NCBI GenBank assembly: GCA_012295275.1
Contig: CM022665.1
Coordinates: 43,078,152-43,142,151 of the forward strand
Direction of reading: 5' to 3'
Source of the DNA: Chrysomallon squamiferum
Lineage: Eukaryota; Mollusca; Gastropoda; Neomphalida; Peltospiridae
Length of the DNA: 64,000 nucleotides
A program made the translations under genes and the position numbers. How positions within the stretch are numbered: the first letter of the stretch is position 1; each line of letters begins with the position of its first letter. Positions 23,901-36,124 of the stretch are shown piece by piece. Under the pieces are notes generated by a model. That model searched no databases, was not told the DNA's origin, and worked only from the letters and a program-made list of their open reading frames with translations.

Positions 23901-25143
23901 GTTACGTATCACACTGACATCGCTCAAGGCCAAAGGCTATCCAGCATATATTATCGAATTAAACACTCCATTGACAGGAGGGGGATCGTGGAATTAGTAA
24001 CATTAAAGATCAATACTCGCAAAATGTCTGGCTAAAGACAGGCTAGGTTCCTTCTCGTGTCGGAACCACACAGGACAGTGGAAGAAACACATTAAATCTT
24101 TTGTATTAAGAATCGCTAATTGGAACCTTGGTGAAAGAAAACGTACAAAGGGAGAAAGAGACCGAAGCGCGAAGACTCTTGGAAATGTTTCAGACAAGAC
24201 TAATTATCTGGAATTAATACGCTGATATAACATAACATGATCAGTTATACGGATACTGTGCTTATTTAATAGTGACTGGACATGTGAAATACTTTAATTT
24301 TTATTAATAATATTAATTATTATTACTATTATTATTTAATTCCGAAAGACATATTATTATTATTATTTATTTTTTCTTTTCTTTTTTTTTTTAATTCCGA
24401 AAGACACACACACACACACACACACATACACACATATATGCACATACACACGCACACATATATAGCCTAGAGAGAGAGATTTTTTTCCAAAACGATTTAC
24501 GTTTAAACTATTTTCACCTCGTCCATACTATTACCAAGGATATTTATTTATTATATATATAAATGAATGTCTTGAATATAATAAAGGAATTTAAAATTTA
24601 CAGAGGTATATTCTTCAGTCAAACCATGCATTAGCTTTTAACCTTCAGTAATGTTCGAGCGTGAACTTCCTTCCTCACGGAAAAATTATTGCTATTGGTT
24701 AGCAGTATTTAACGCGAATTTTCATTAGTAACATAAATTATTTTAAGTATACTCATGGTATGCTTTCATACCTAACGTTTGCTTGTGGAGATTGCGTTAA
24801 GTTATTTATACGAGTCAATTGTGTAGCCAAATTAGCCGAGACGCAGGCGGTAAGTTAGTACTGTGGCAGACGTTCGACTCTTATTTAACTGGGAGACACA
24901 CCAATTAAAAACAGGTGGCATGAACGAAGTGCTGCAGTTATCAGTGGTCTGGGAGAAATAACAGTGATTTTTACACTGTTAGAGAATTCAATTAATTCGT
25001 ATTTTGTAAACGGATTTGTTTCGTAAAGAAATCAAGAGTATCATTTATTTTCCTATGAAAATACGTAACAGAGAAATAAAATGTTGTTATATATAGATTA
25101 TAGGAATAAATTTAATTAAATAAATAAATAAATAAATAAATAA

Positions 25144-25177
<34 letters not shown>

Positions 25178-25521
25178 CAAAAACAAACAATCACAACGAT
25201 AGTAATAATAAAAACATTTCCAGTTGACTAGTAATGATCCAAGGGGAACTACTCTCGCAGACTTACTACTAATCCTTCGTGCAAAACTCGGTAACGAGTG
25301 TTATTAACAAATTACGCTGTTAAGACGACAAACTGAATGACAGCACTCTAAACTTAGCAAGCACTGACCACACTAAAAGAATTCTGCTGTGGGACTGATA
25401 ATTATGCCCAAGGCACATTTAGTGGTAGAAAATCTAGTGATACTTCAGAGCCTTCTTGCTTGGGATATTAGTAGTCACACACACACACAGATTAAATTCC
25501 TTAATTATATTCAAGACATTC

Positions 25522-25559
<38 letters not shown>

Positions 25560-26279
25560 TAAAATGTTAAAAAAATAAATAATCGATCTTCTTTTAAATT
25601 GCATTTAATAATAATAATAATAATAATAATACACACACAGATGGACAGACACACACACACAAGTTACACAAAAGTAATTGGCCTTTTTGTATACTTTTAA
25701 AATAACAAATTACTTGTAGGTTTACATAATGAAAAATGGAAAATTTCTTTAACAATTTATCTCTGTGAAACAATTATCACCAGTGGAATATTTCAGGCAT
25801 TATTTATAACACTAAAAAAACAAAAACAAACACAGGTTAATGTATGAAAAAATATATTGCAATTTAAAGAAAATGACAACTATTGTAAAGAATAGAATGT
25901 ATGCAAATATTTTAAAATTGTCAAAAACAATTAAAATTAATTTTAACCAAGGTCTAAAACAACAACAAAGAGAAAAAATAGGAAAAAAGCTACCAATAAT
26001 TAAATTTTTGGTAATCTATATCATCAGCAACTACAACAAAATATTTTCATCGTGCTACAGATTTCTTCAGAAAGCTAGAAAAAAATTGCTTTAATTGTTC
26101 TTAAGCTTGGAAAGCAGTTGCTCAGCATGACCTAGAGGTTAAACCTTCGTTATTAAATGTGTAATTATTTATGTAATTTTCAACAAAAGTTATTTTAGCA
26201 CAAAAATCTGGAAGTAAACAATTGTAATAATAAATGACCAGTCAACACTGAAGTAAAAAACGTAACCAGCTGATATGTT
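23745..26279. other. Region between kelch gene 3' end and receptor promoter
   Basis: Contains the receptor upstream region, an (AC)n tract at about 24407-24430, an AAAT/AAT tract at 25115-25175, an (AT)n tract at about 25526-25555, and short AC and AAT tracts near 25600-25660. A stretch at 24650-24970 and another at 25220-25480 are more complex and GC-richer but show no recognisable frame. The 84-codon frame at 25840-26094 is Lys/Asn/Ile-rich, as expected by chance in AT-rich DNA. The kelch 3' UTR lies just below 26280. Confidence 0.6.
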
Positions 26280-28073
26280 TTAAACCCGTGAAAAGACATA
26301 TGTATCATCGAGTTGACAATGGTCCAGTCCAAGTCCACCAAACATAACTATTCTCTGACCACAAGCAGCTGCTGGAAAGGATCCCCTAGCCGGTGGAATA
26401 ATGTCGCCACCCAGAGGCACTTCAGTCCACCCCCCACAGGTGTCTGTGTTATAAACGTACACGTCTCTGGAAAATTCACTGATACCACTATTCCGACCGG
26501 ACTGATCAGTTTGACCAAAAAACACAAATATTTTTTTCCCAATGACGGCAATTCCAAAGAATGCTCGTGGGGGTAGTGGCGGGTGTGCATCCACTTGACT
26601 CCACTTGCCAGACTCCACGTCAAATTTGAACATATCTCCCAAATTCTTGCCACCACACAAGCCACCTACGACATAAAGAGTGTCATCAACAGCTATGAAC
26701 CCTGTTCCAGTTCGACCTTTGATTTCGTTTGATGAAGCTAACTTTGTCCATGTGTTCGACACTGTGTCGAAACTGTACAAATCGTTCAGACGACCAAACT
26801 CACTGCAACCACCAAAAACATAAATGGTATTTTTGATAGAAGTCATGGAATGAAGGTAACGAGGTAATGGTGGATTTCCATTGGTTCTGATCTGGTACCA
26901 TGTGTTGTTCTTCAAGTCAAGCACGTGCAAATCATTTAACACTGTCCCACCTAGCTGAACTCCAGTTCTCCCTCCAAAAATGTACAGCCGGTTACCAATA
27001 GTTGTGGAGCAGCTGCCAGTACGTGGAACTGGTGGAGTTCCGTCTGGTATAACCTTTGACCAGTGTTTTGTCTCTAAGTCAAGACAGTTGATAGTGTTGC
27101 CTACTGGTACTCGTGGAGTGTGTTCCCCTCCGAACACGTACACCTTGTCACCAATCACCTCTAAGCTGTGACCACTTCTCTCAAAGGGAATTGCACCTGA
27201 TGCCACGATGCGAGTAAACTGAAATGAAGATAGAATGATTATATTTCAATGAATCCGATTTGTTAAGGCAGTGGTAGTAAACTCCATGAAAGTAAATACT
27301 CACAATGCATTTCATAATGTAAAACTGAAATAAAGTATAATAAGGATTATGAAAGTTAATGTTAAAGCCAGTTAACTGTGTATCTGACAGGATACCAAAA
27401 ACTACTGTCAGGATTAGCAAATATACAGTTAGTCTAATCAGTATTTTTTATTTCTTAACTCAGTGTTGATGATTCTTTATTCTAAATATGATGGGAATGA
27501 AAGATTATAATTTTTATTATTATTAGGGGGTTTTTTTTCCTTTTTAAAAAAAAAAATATTTCTATTTTTATTATTGTTGTTGTTAATGTTATTATTAGAT
27601 TTTTCTTTCCTTTTCTTTATTTTCATAACTGAACAAAATTCTTATCAGTATCAGCTAGATGTAAACTATCTGAATTTCCATACATTATTCTGTTTACAGA
27701 ATAATTCATAGAGTTTAAATTATGAGTCATTGTGTCTATTCAGTCAAACAACAATTCTGTCACACACTGTAATATACCAGCAGTCCAGCTGAACAGTACT
27801 TTTTATACAGTGTTGTTCTGATAGACATTAGCACACAACAATCTGATAGAAAACACCGTAATAATTGTACAGGTGTCACACTCTGCTTTAAAATTCACCC
27901 AAGTTAAAATCAGTAACAATAATTTTTAGTTAAATGGTACTTCACAAACTAAAAAAAAAGTACAGCATTAATAATGTTTAAGGTTGTTTCTGAATATAAT
28001 TGAAAAATACACTGAAATTTCATGTTATAAATTACGTTTGCATTCCTGATGCTGTGTGTGTTTGTGTAAATTA

Positions 28074-28105
<32 letters not shown>

Positions 28106-29626
28106 GCAAACACATACATAGAGATCCTTATGTGTTAGACACTAACAGCCATAAAAGAAAAGTTATAGTTACATTTTAAAAAAAATTATATTTATTTCTG
28201 AATTTTATTAACAGTATTAAATTACTGTATAAGCACAATAATGAAAACAATAATTTAAAGATACTTTCAGCCACAACAGATTAAAAAAATAAAAATGATC
28301 CAATTAAAAATTCTGAAATTATTAACTGCAAGGATTACTTCTTGTATATAATAAACATTGCTCTAAGAAGAAAAAATATTTAAACACAAACATACACACA
28401 TTTGTAAATTTATTAAAATTACATTTCAATTTTTTTTAAAGTTAAAAATATATATTATATATTTTATTTAATGAAATATATCTTTGCAGATTGTTAAAAT
28501 AAAAATAAAATAAATATTCCTTTTGTTTAAGTATTAACATCTGCAAATATTTATATATATATTTAACACCGTATTAAATATCTTTATTAAACCAACAAAT
28601 TAACGACTTCAAAAGCCATTCTTATTTTGTTCATGGCAGTTATCAGTATGTTTCATAAAGATTTTCAATAGAAAATATTTTTTATTTAAAAAAATAAAGT
28701 AACTTCAATATACTGTTATTGCTTCATGTGACGCTCAATATGTAAAACAGTTTGTGTAGTAGAGGTTTTTATTGGTTTGCTTTCAGATACGTAACAAATA
28801 TATCGGCTTACTGTAAAACTTATTCAACTTATTTCGAAGCTACAATCAAATTACATGTACTTCCTGTGATTATAAAAGTATTATTCATTTTATATTACTT
28901 TAATTATTTCTTCTGTTGCCACTTTTTATTTGATCACATCCTGCCCCTAACTTCTGAATCTGTTTACGCCACTGGAACACAAATAAATAATTATTCTCTA
29001 CGCCAACTCGTAACAACGCGATGTCTCCACGCTGTTCTGGATACGCCCCTGGGAAACGCGTTACATAAATATAGCTGTGTGACACTATGATGCAGAAAGC
29101 ATTTACTCTTTTTCCTACATCCTCGTTAATCAAATTGCAAGAAAACTGTAATATTGTCAAACTGTGAATCGTGCTTGATATCACGAACTAAACAACTCCA
29201 AGCTTTCATGTTCCGTATAGTTCGTAGAAAGTGGTGTACGTGCGTTCCAGCACGTCTGTTCGTCTGATTAATTTTTTTAAATAAAGAAATAACCAAGAAC
29301 AATGCAACGTCAAATACGGGAATATTTATTCAAGTTGTTATAACTACACAAAACTATTAGATAAATATATATGTATATTTTATATTTGGTTTCATTTTCA
29401 GATTAACTTAACTGCAGTTACTGAGTTATCGCACGTACTTCGGTAAGAAACGTAAGCTTACAAATGGCAGTCTTGGAATTGGACAGTCAAACAGTGTCAG
29501 AAACACAGATAAACTATGCTTTGCTACATATCATTATGAATGAAAATAAAGAAATAATATAATAACGAATCCAGATTATTACATTTTATACACAACGGAG
29601 TCTAAACTACCTACCTTGTACGACAT
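26280..29626 (-). CDS. Six-bladed kelch-repeat protein (2 coding exons, 316 aa)
   Basis: Exon 1 (29626-29615) encodes MSYK and ends at a GTAGGT donor. Exon 2 (27218-26280) follows a TTTCAG acceptor and reads FTRIVASGAIPFERSGHS to the TAA stop. Six kelch motifs are visible with glycine doublets at residues 34-35, 86-87, 140-141, 189-190, 239 (FFGQ, degenerate) and 298-299. Each is followed by a WT/WS/WY strand signature such as HWSKV, TWYQI, TWTKL, KWSQV and GWTEV. This should be one complete beta-propeller with no BTB, BACK or F-box domain. The architecture resembles small free-standing kelch proteins such as those labelled nitrile-specifier-like in animal genomes, but no substrate can be inferred. 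The tiny first exon is supported by phase and splice sites. The GTG at 27206 is an internal Val codon, not a start. Confidence 0.9.
27219..29614 (-). other. Kelch gene intron
   Basis: 2.4 kb intron with an (AC)n tract at about 28078-28106. A segment at 28910-29060 (with ccactggaacac and ggatacgcccctggg words) looks like an old dispersed repeat by its composition, but I cannot assign a family. Confidence 0.6.
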
Positions 29627-29760
29627 GCTGTGTTCTGGAATTGTAAACACGTCGTCGAGTTTCGGTCGGTGTTGAACAGTTGATGTGCTCTCAGTCCCGC
29701 GTCAGATCGGAAAGCAGCAGATAACGCGGACCGGTATCGATCACTTTAAAAAACGGCTAG
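29627..29760 (-). promoter_or_regulatory. GC-richer upstream region of the kelch gene
   Basis: The 130 bases before the start codon are CpG-richer than their surroundings (for example acgtcgtcgag, cccgcgtcagatcgg, acgcggaccggtatcg), consistent with a 5' UTR or promoter. No core element can be named. Confidence 0.35.
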
Positions 29761-32700
29761 GATATTAAGGGTTGTGGGCCTTTTGAACAGTGACATAAAC
29801 AGACAGGATTGTACTGTGACACTGGCACTATTTCCTGTCACTTCACTTGATGTCCTAACACAAGAGAAAAGCGGTACGCAAGGGCGAATTTGGAGGGTTA
29901 TCTTGTAAAAATTTCTCGATATAAAAATGTTTATAAATACTTAACATGCAAATAATATGTTCCTCTAAGCTTAACTTAAACTGAACTTTAGGACGTCCCC
30001 TTTAATATTTTGTTTTTTTTCCGTATAGTGTATAAGGAAATACTAAGCTCACACTAGAAACTTAAGTACTGAAATCTAGAATGAGATTTTATATTTAAAA
30101 TTAAAACTGACTTATAAACACATTAAAATTAGCGGGAACAAACAAGTGACATCTTTTTAATTTAATTTATAATTTCATTATGTTGCCAGAAGAACTTTAA
30201 TGAAAAATAAATAAAATTTATTTATTTAAAATTGTTTTTATCTTTATTAATTTAATTGAAAAATTCTTTATTGATGGGTAAAATTTATTATTTGCATTTG
30301 GTTATCTTGTCTATTTTTTCTTCTTTTTTTTTAAACCAAGATAATCAAGGCCTTGAGCATATAAAAACAAATATTAATTTATTTTATATGGGTATAAGCA
30401 AATTTATTCTTGATCAAAATATATAAAACAAAATGATTTCTTTTATATCAAATTTTTAATAACTAGATAATGGGCCTATAATTTTCATAACCTGAGACCT
30501 CACATTTCAAAATAACTAGAATTTTGTGAATGTGATCAGAATGAAATAATAATCTTAATCCCATTATCATCTTTACTAAATAGTTTTGATAGATTTTACT
30601 GTTTTATCTTTAAATGTATAATTTGGTGATGGTTACAAATTGTTTTTTTTAATTATGAAATTTTTTCTAATAATGCAGTAGAATGAAAATCTATGGCAAT
30701 GTATGAAGAATAATATTTTATTGTTACATCATTTTATGTACATACTAATTATAGACCAAGTAAATCTTTGTAAAGTTCCCAAATCCTCAGTCTTTCAAAT
30801 TATCTTTTTATTTTTTATTTAATTATTTTTTTAAATTCATTTATTTTATTATTATATTTAAGTGAAATGTCTTTTTCAACTCAGTTCATGTTAAATTTTT
30901 GTACTTTATTTTTTTTTAGATACCAGCAGAACAAAGTTTGCTAGAAGAAAAAAATTGTGAAAATATATTTAGATAATTTTCATTAAATAAAGTCTTAAAT
31001 TAAAAAAACAAAACAAAAATAAAACATAACCTATTATCTATTAATTGATTATCAATGCATAAAACTAAATCATGAACTGAGTAAAGAATTCTAGATTCAA
31101 AATGAGCCACAATTCATAACTTGGAAGTGTAATGTTAATTCTAAACACAATATTTTATTAGACGCTATTTACCATACACGAATGTAAAATTTTACATGTA
31201 TATTTTTTTGCAGTCTTTTAATTTATTTTTATAAATCGCAGAAAAAAAGTAAAATAAAATAACAAACCCACTGGAAACATTATTTACTTTATTAATTTAC
31301 AAAAAGATGATCACACAGACATAACCTAATGCAAATATGTACACAAAACAAGTTGGCAAGCAATAATTTAACACGGATTAAAATTTCCAAATCGTGAAAC
31401 AGTTAGACATTTTAAACATTTTTGTGTCTTCCCATTTTCATTAACCAATTTTTTTAATGTTACTTGTTTACATTCAGTGTTAAAGTACAAATAAGTAATG
31501 TAGCCTGATGGCAGGTTGTGTTACTATGTCAAGAATATGAAGGTGAACTTGTATTTAATTTTGTGTTAATCATCACGTTTTAATATAAATTTTCACATCA
31601 ACATAGTAACACAAGAGGTGTTTTTAAAAGTATTCATTGTCCTGACAAAAAATAATTAAGGATTAATATAGTTTGTTCATTCTCTTGCATAATGGCTTTA
31701 TTTACTCTTCAAAAAAGAATTCTCACAGAAAGAAGAAATTATTTCAGTGCTAGCTTTATACTGTAGGATAAAATTACAGATTAAAATAATATTAATAAGA
31801 TATTTTTCTATAGTAACTTATTAATATATTTCTATTTTACACTGTCATTGTTAAAGAGGAATACAAAAAAGATCTATAAATAATTTTTAAAAATTTACAA
31901 TCTGTGAATCTGTGAGTAGTATAACAAATTAATCCGAAAAAACAAAGCTGAGCTTTATGTTTTGATCCATATACGGAAAATCATTAACCAAAATATATTA
32001 AATTATTTTAAGAGAGAAAAAAAAAAACAAGAATGAAATTACAAAAGAAAATAGTAGGAAATGTAAATATTTTATTTATATTTTTCTTTGTATCTGAATA
32101 CAAGACTACAAATGTAGGTACATCTTAAATTTGAATTCTAAATTGTTACTTAATTTATTTATATATTTAAAATTTATTTTTATAAGTGCCAGGTGTAATA
32201 GAAAAGGTGGGGTGAATTTGCTTTGTTATGCATAACTAGCTACACTATTATCTAAACTGCAATAAAATTTATTATTTTTAAATTGTTATTTACTCTATGT
32301 TAACTAAATGTCAAACTGAATGCAGCCTAAACTCTGCAAAAATAAAAGTGCAGTCTTGGATTTCTATGTTATAAAACAACTGATATTAAATTTAATTCTC
32401 TGATATTTAATGGACATCTATTGTGTAACAAGTTTGGGGAAACTTGTTTTAAAATCTACATAAAACTCTAGTTAAATATTTCAGTCAAACGTAATATGTC
32501 AGAGAAAAATACATTTACGAAACAAAGATTCTGTGTTTGTTAGAAACAAAATAACTAACATGTAAATTTACTTATTAATTATCATTACTTTTAACAAAAA
32601 CAGGAGAAAAATTCAATTAAAAGGCAAAATTTATGATACAAGATTTATAGGCTCCAACAGATTTAAATTTAACAAAATTATCTATATATTAAAAATCTGA

Positions 32701-35700
32701 TTGAAATATATCTTTAAACAAAACAAGTAACTCTAAAATTTCATTTTTTTAAATTAAGCAAGGAAACAAAATGTTTATTTAATTTATGAAAAAATAAAAT
32801 ATTACAGAACAAAAAAAACAAAACAATTCTGTGACATATTGCTAATAGTAAACACTGAAAACTATGAATGTATTAATAAATTTAACTGAATGTACTTGTG
32901 CACAGCACCTATACATTTTCCTTTATATGGAATTAAATAATTTGTTGTTTCTGTATATCTCCATAGCCTTTTTCACAGAATAGAGAATTCTCCCTCATAT
33001 CACATAAACATAGTGGCAGTATGTGCAATTTTAAACAATACACTGAAATACACATTATAAAGCTGTGGTCAGAGCTGACATCTGACCATGTCAAGTACTT
33101 CAAATGAGATCAAAATATACATAAATTCATCTATATATAATAATAAAAATTTCCTTTTTGTAAAATCATTATTTCCTTTAAAAGTAATTCTTCTTTCTGT
33201 ATATCTATCAATATTTTTTATTTATGAAAAACAATATTTTGAAAAGCTATAAGAAACAACGAAAACAAAAATAAAAATAAAATAAATAAATAACTGAACA
33301 TTTATTACAAAATATAGAAAAATATAATTTACTTTAATTTACCACTTACACAAACCCCCCCCCCAACAATATATATAAAAAGATGTGAAAATAAAAAGAA
33401 AATATTATTGAAAGTTAATTTTAAACAAATAATTAACTTAAGAAATAAAAGTGCATGTAACTGTAGGTGCTTATATGACTTTTAAACTATTATTCTATGC
33501 ATCTTACATCATTTACAGGCACTGACACTAACATTGTTTAAAATTTAATTTTTGTAATTTGGCAATAATTTTTATTTAAAAAGACATCTAAATTTATAAT
33601 AAACAAAATTTAAAAAATAAGAAAATTAACCAAAACAATAACCCATACAAGTAAGTAAATAAATAAATATATAACGAATTGGTAATAACATTTTTAATTA
33701 ATAAACAACAAATAAAACCTACAAAACCCCAGACATTTCATACTGGGATAGATCCCTTTTTCAGAATACTCTGACAAATAACTTACAAGAAACTCTCTCT
33801 TTCTGATTTACAACATGCTAAAACATATCACAACATTTTATAAATAGTAAACATTATCATCTACTCTCATCACTTCCCATTTTACTTACTTTTGTTTTTA
33901 ACTACATTCTTTTCTTGATGAAGAATTAAAATAAAAATAAATAAAAAACAAAAATAACAACCAACAATCGTCAAATAATGATATTGTATGACATGATTTC
34001 CCCACATTACTTTTTTTTTTTTTTTTTTTTTTTAAACATGAAAAATAGATAAATAAATAAATAATGAAAGAAAAAGAAAAAAAAATCAGCTGTTTCATGT
34101 AAAAGAATACTTGTTAACTTTTTTTTTTATAGAAGTTGAATTGTCAAAACTTTTTGTATATGAAAATAATTAACTCCTTTAAAACACAGCATTTTTCATT
34201 TCATTTCCTAAGGAATATAAACATTTATTCCTGATCTAAATGTTTGTTTAAAATGAAATTCAATTTGAACAAATGAAGAAACTAAATAATATTAAAAGAA
34301 AAGAAAAAGGAAATATAATATTTCCAATGTTTTTAATAGTGATATGCTTCTTGTTTTATATATATATAAAAAAAAATTAAATTATGATAAAAGGGGAGAT
34401 TATTCATCTGATAATGCATAGTTTTAATTATTTTAAAGCGGGGAAATTGTACAGAAAGTACCCTAATCTACATTTGTCAAGATAACAGAAAAGTGATATC
34501 AACTTCACTGTAAACCTTGAGAGAAAACAGTCACTTCAGTTTGCTTTCTAAAAGAAAAACATGTCTAATATTCGAGTCATCTATTCTAATTCTCAAAGTT
34601 CTAACTTCAAAAGATATAAATCCAAAGGATGGCTTTTATTTATTTTATCCTTTTTATTTAAATTTCATCTAAACCATAAAATTCAGTTGTTTATCACAGA
34701 CAAGCATTCTAAATTTGATTCAAAACCTCCCCACACCCAATTCCTTACCATACTGAAATCAGCACAGTTCCTACCTTATACGATGGATGGACTAAATTAA
34801 TGGAAGCAGAGTAGATAATGTTTTACATTTATATTTATATATTACATGCTACAATTATAAAGGTCTATACATATATATTCATTATTACAAGGACATAAAT
34901 GTAATTTCAAATGAATGGATAATAAAACTATTTACAAATCTCTGTTTTTAATTTTTATTTCCCATTTCTATATGCTGCCAAATGAATCTTTCATCTTCAC
35001 AATCTTATAATTTCTTGCATTTAAAAAAATCACAAAGTTACAGATCATTAATTTCATTACTGCTAACTGCTAACCATCCAAATATAACTTGGACATGTTT
35101 ACAGATTAAACAGATATTGCACAATCTGTGAACAACAAGAAGATCTTTAATATCAATTAGCAGGATATTTAAATGTACAAATTTTTCATTAAAAATAATT
35201 GCATAGAAGCCAATGATATAAAATGGAAAGACTGAATAATAATAATAATAATAATAAAAAAAACCTGACCTATAAGAAAAATTAGCCTCCATGATAATTA
35301 AGATAATAAATTATTTTTAATTTTTTTTTTTTATTAATGAAAACTTTGTAAAAATTTCAATACAAATTCTTCTAATGTATTTAAATTAACACAGAACATT
35401 TTATCAAGGCAAAAATTTTTTAAAAATTCATTGAAGAAACAGGAAATAAAATGATCTAGTCTTGTTCTAGAATAGTATTTTTCTAGTTTTACAAATTTAC
35501 TGGTTAGGTGAATCCACTGAATAGTATTTTTCTAGGTTAACAGTTTAGATGTATCCAGCAGTCTGATAGAAAAACTGTGGACGGATGAGATTTTAACAAA
35601 TCTTTCTAGATTAAATTTTTTTTTTAATATTTAACTAATCTAGTAAGAAACATTAATGTAGATATTAAAGCAAGATATGTTAAAAAATAATTATTCAATT

Positions 35701-36124
35701 GTCACTGTTAATAGTTTATCTAATATTGTTTAAAATGAGATTAATGATGAAGGATTTTGCTCTACTTCTAAATCATATTTTTATTTTAGAAAAAGTATGA
35801 AAATTTCATTTATTTTTTTATGAAAATCGTCTAAAAATGTCATTATTAAAAAAAAAAAAAAATTTTTATTACTGACTTTTTTCCAAGATAAGTTAAAATC
35901 AGTTTAAGAAAAGGATCATTATCAAAGCAAAAAATGGGTCCAGAAATGTTAACAACACACTGATATAATCTGTTATTGCACAAGATATGCAAGTTACCTA
36001 TCATTTGCGGATTAGGTTAATGAGGTAATAATTACAAATGACATCTGATTTCTGGTGACTGAAGACAACAGAAATGGATCCCAGAAAGAAAGTGTTACTG
36101 AGGGTGAGAAACAACCGTGTAAAT
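29761..36124. other. Gene-free AT-rich stretch between BTBD7 and the kelch gene
   Basis: 6.3 kb with no credible exon on either strand. It contains poly(A)/poly(T) runs (for example 34011-34033), a short C run at 33354-33363, and scattered TTTATT words that could serve as BTBD7 polyadenylation signals on the minus strand (one near 35806). Small frames such as 34561-34800 have chance-like composition. Confidence 0.65.

Noticed and set aside
24003-24197. 64-codon minus-strand frame upstream of the receptor
   Set aside because: It lies in the CpG-richer promoter/5' region, has no similarity to known proteins that I can see and no phase-compatible join to the signal peptide exon.
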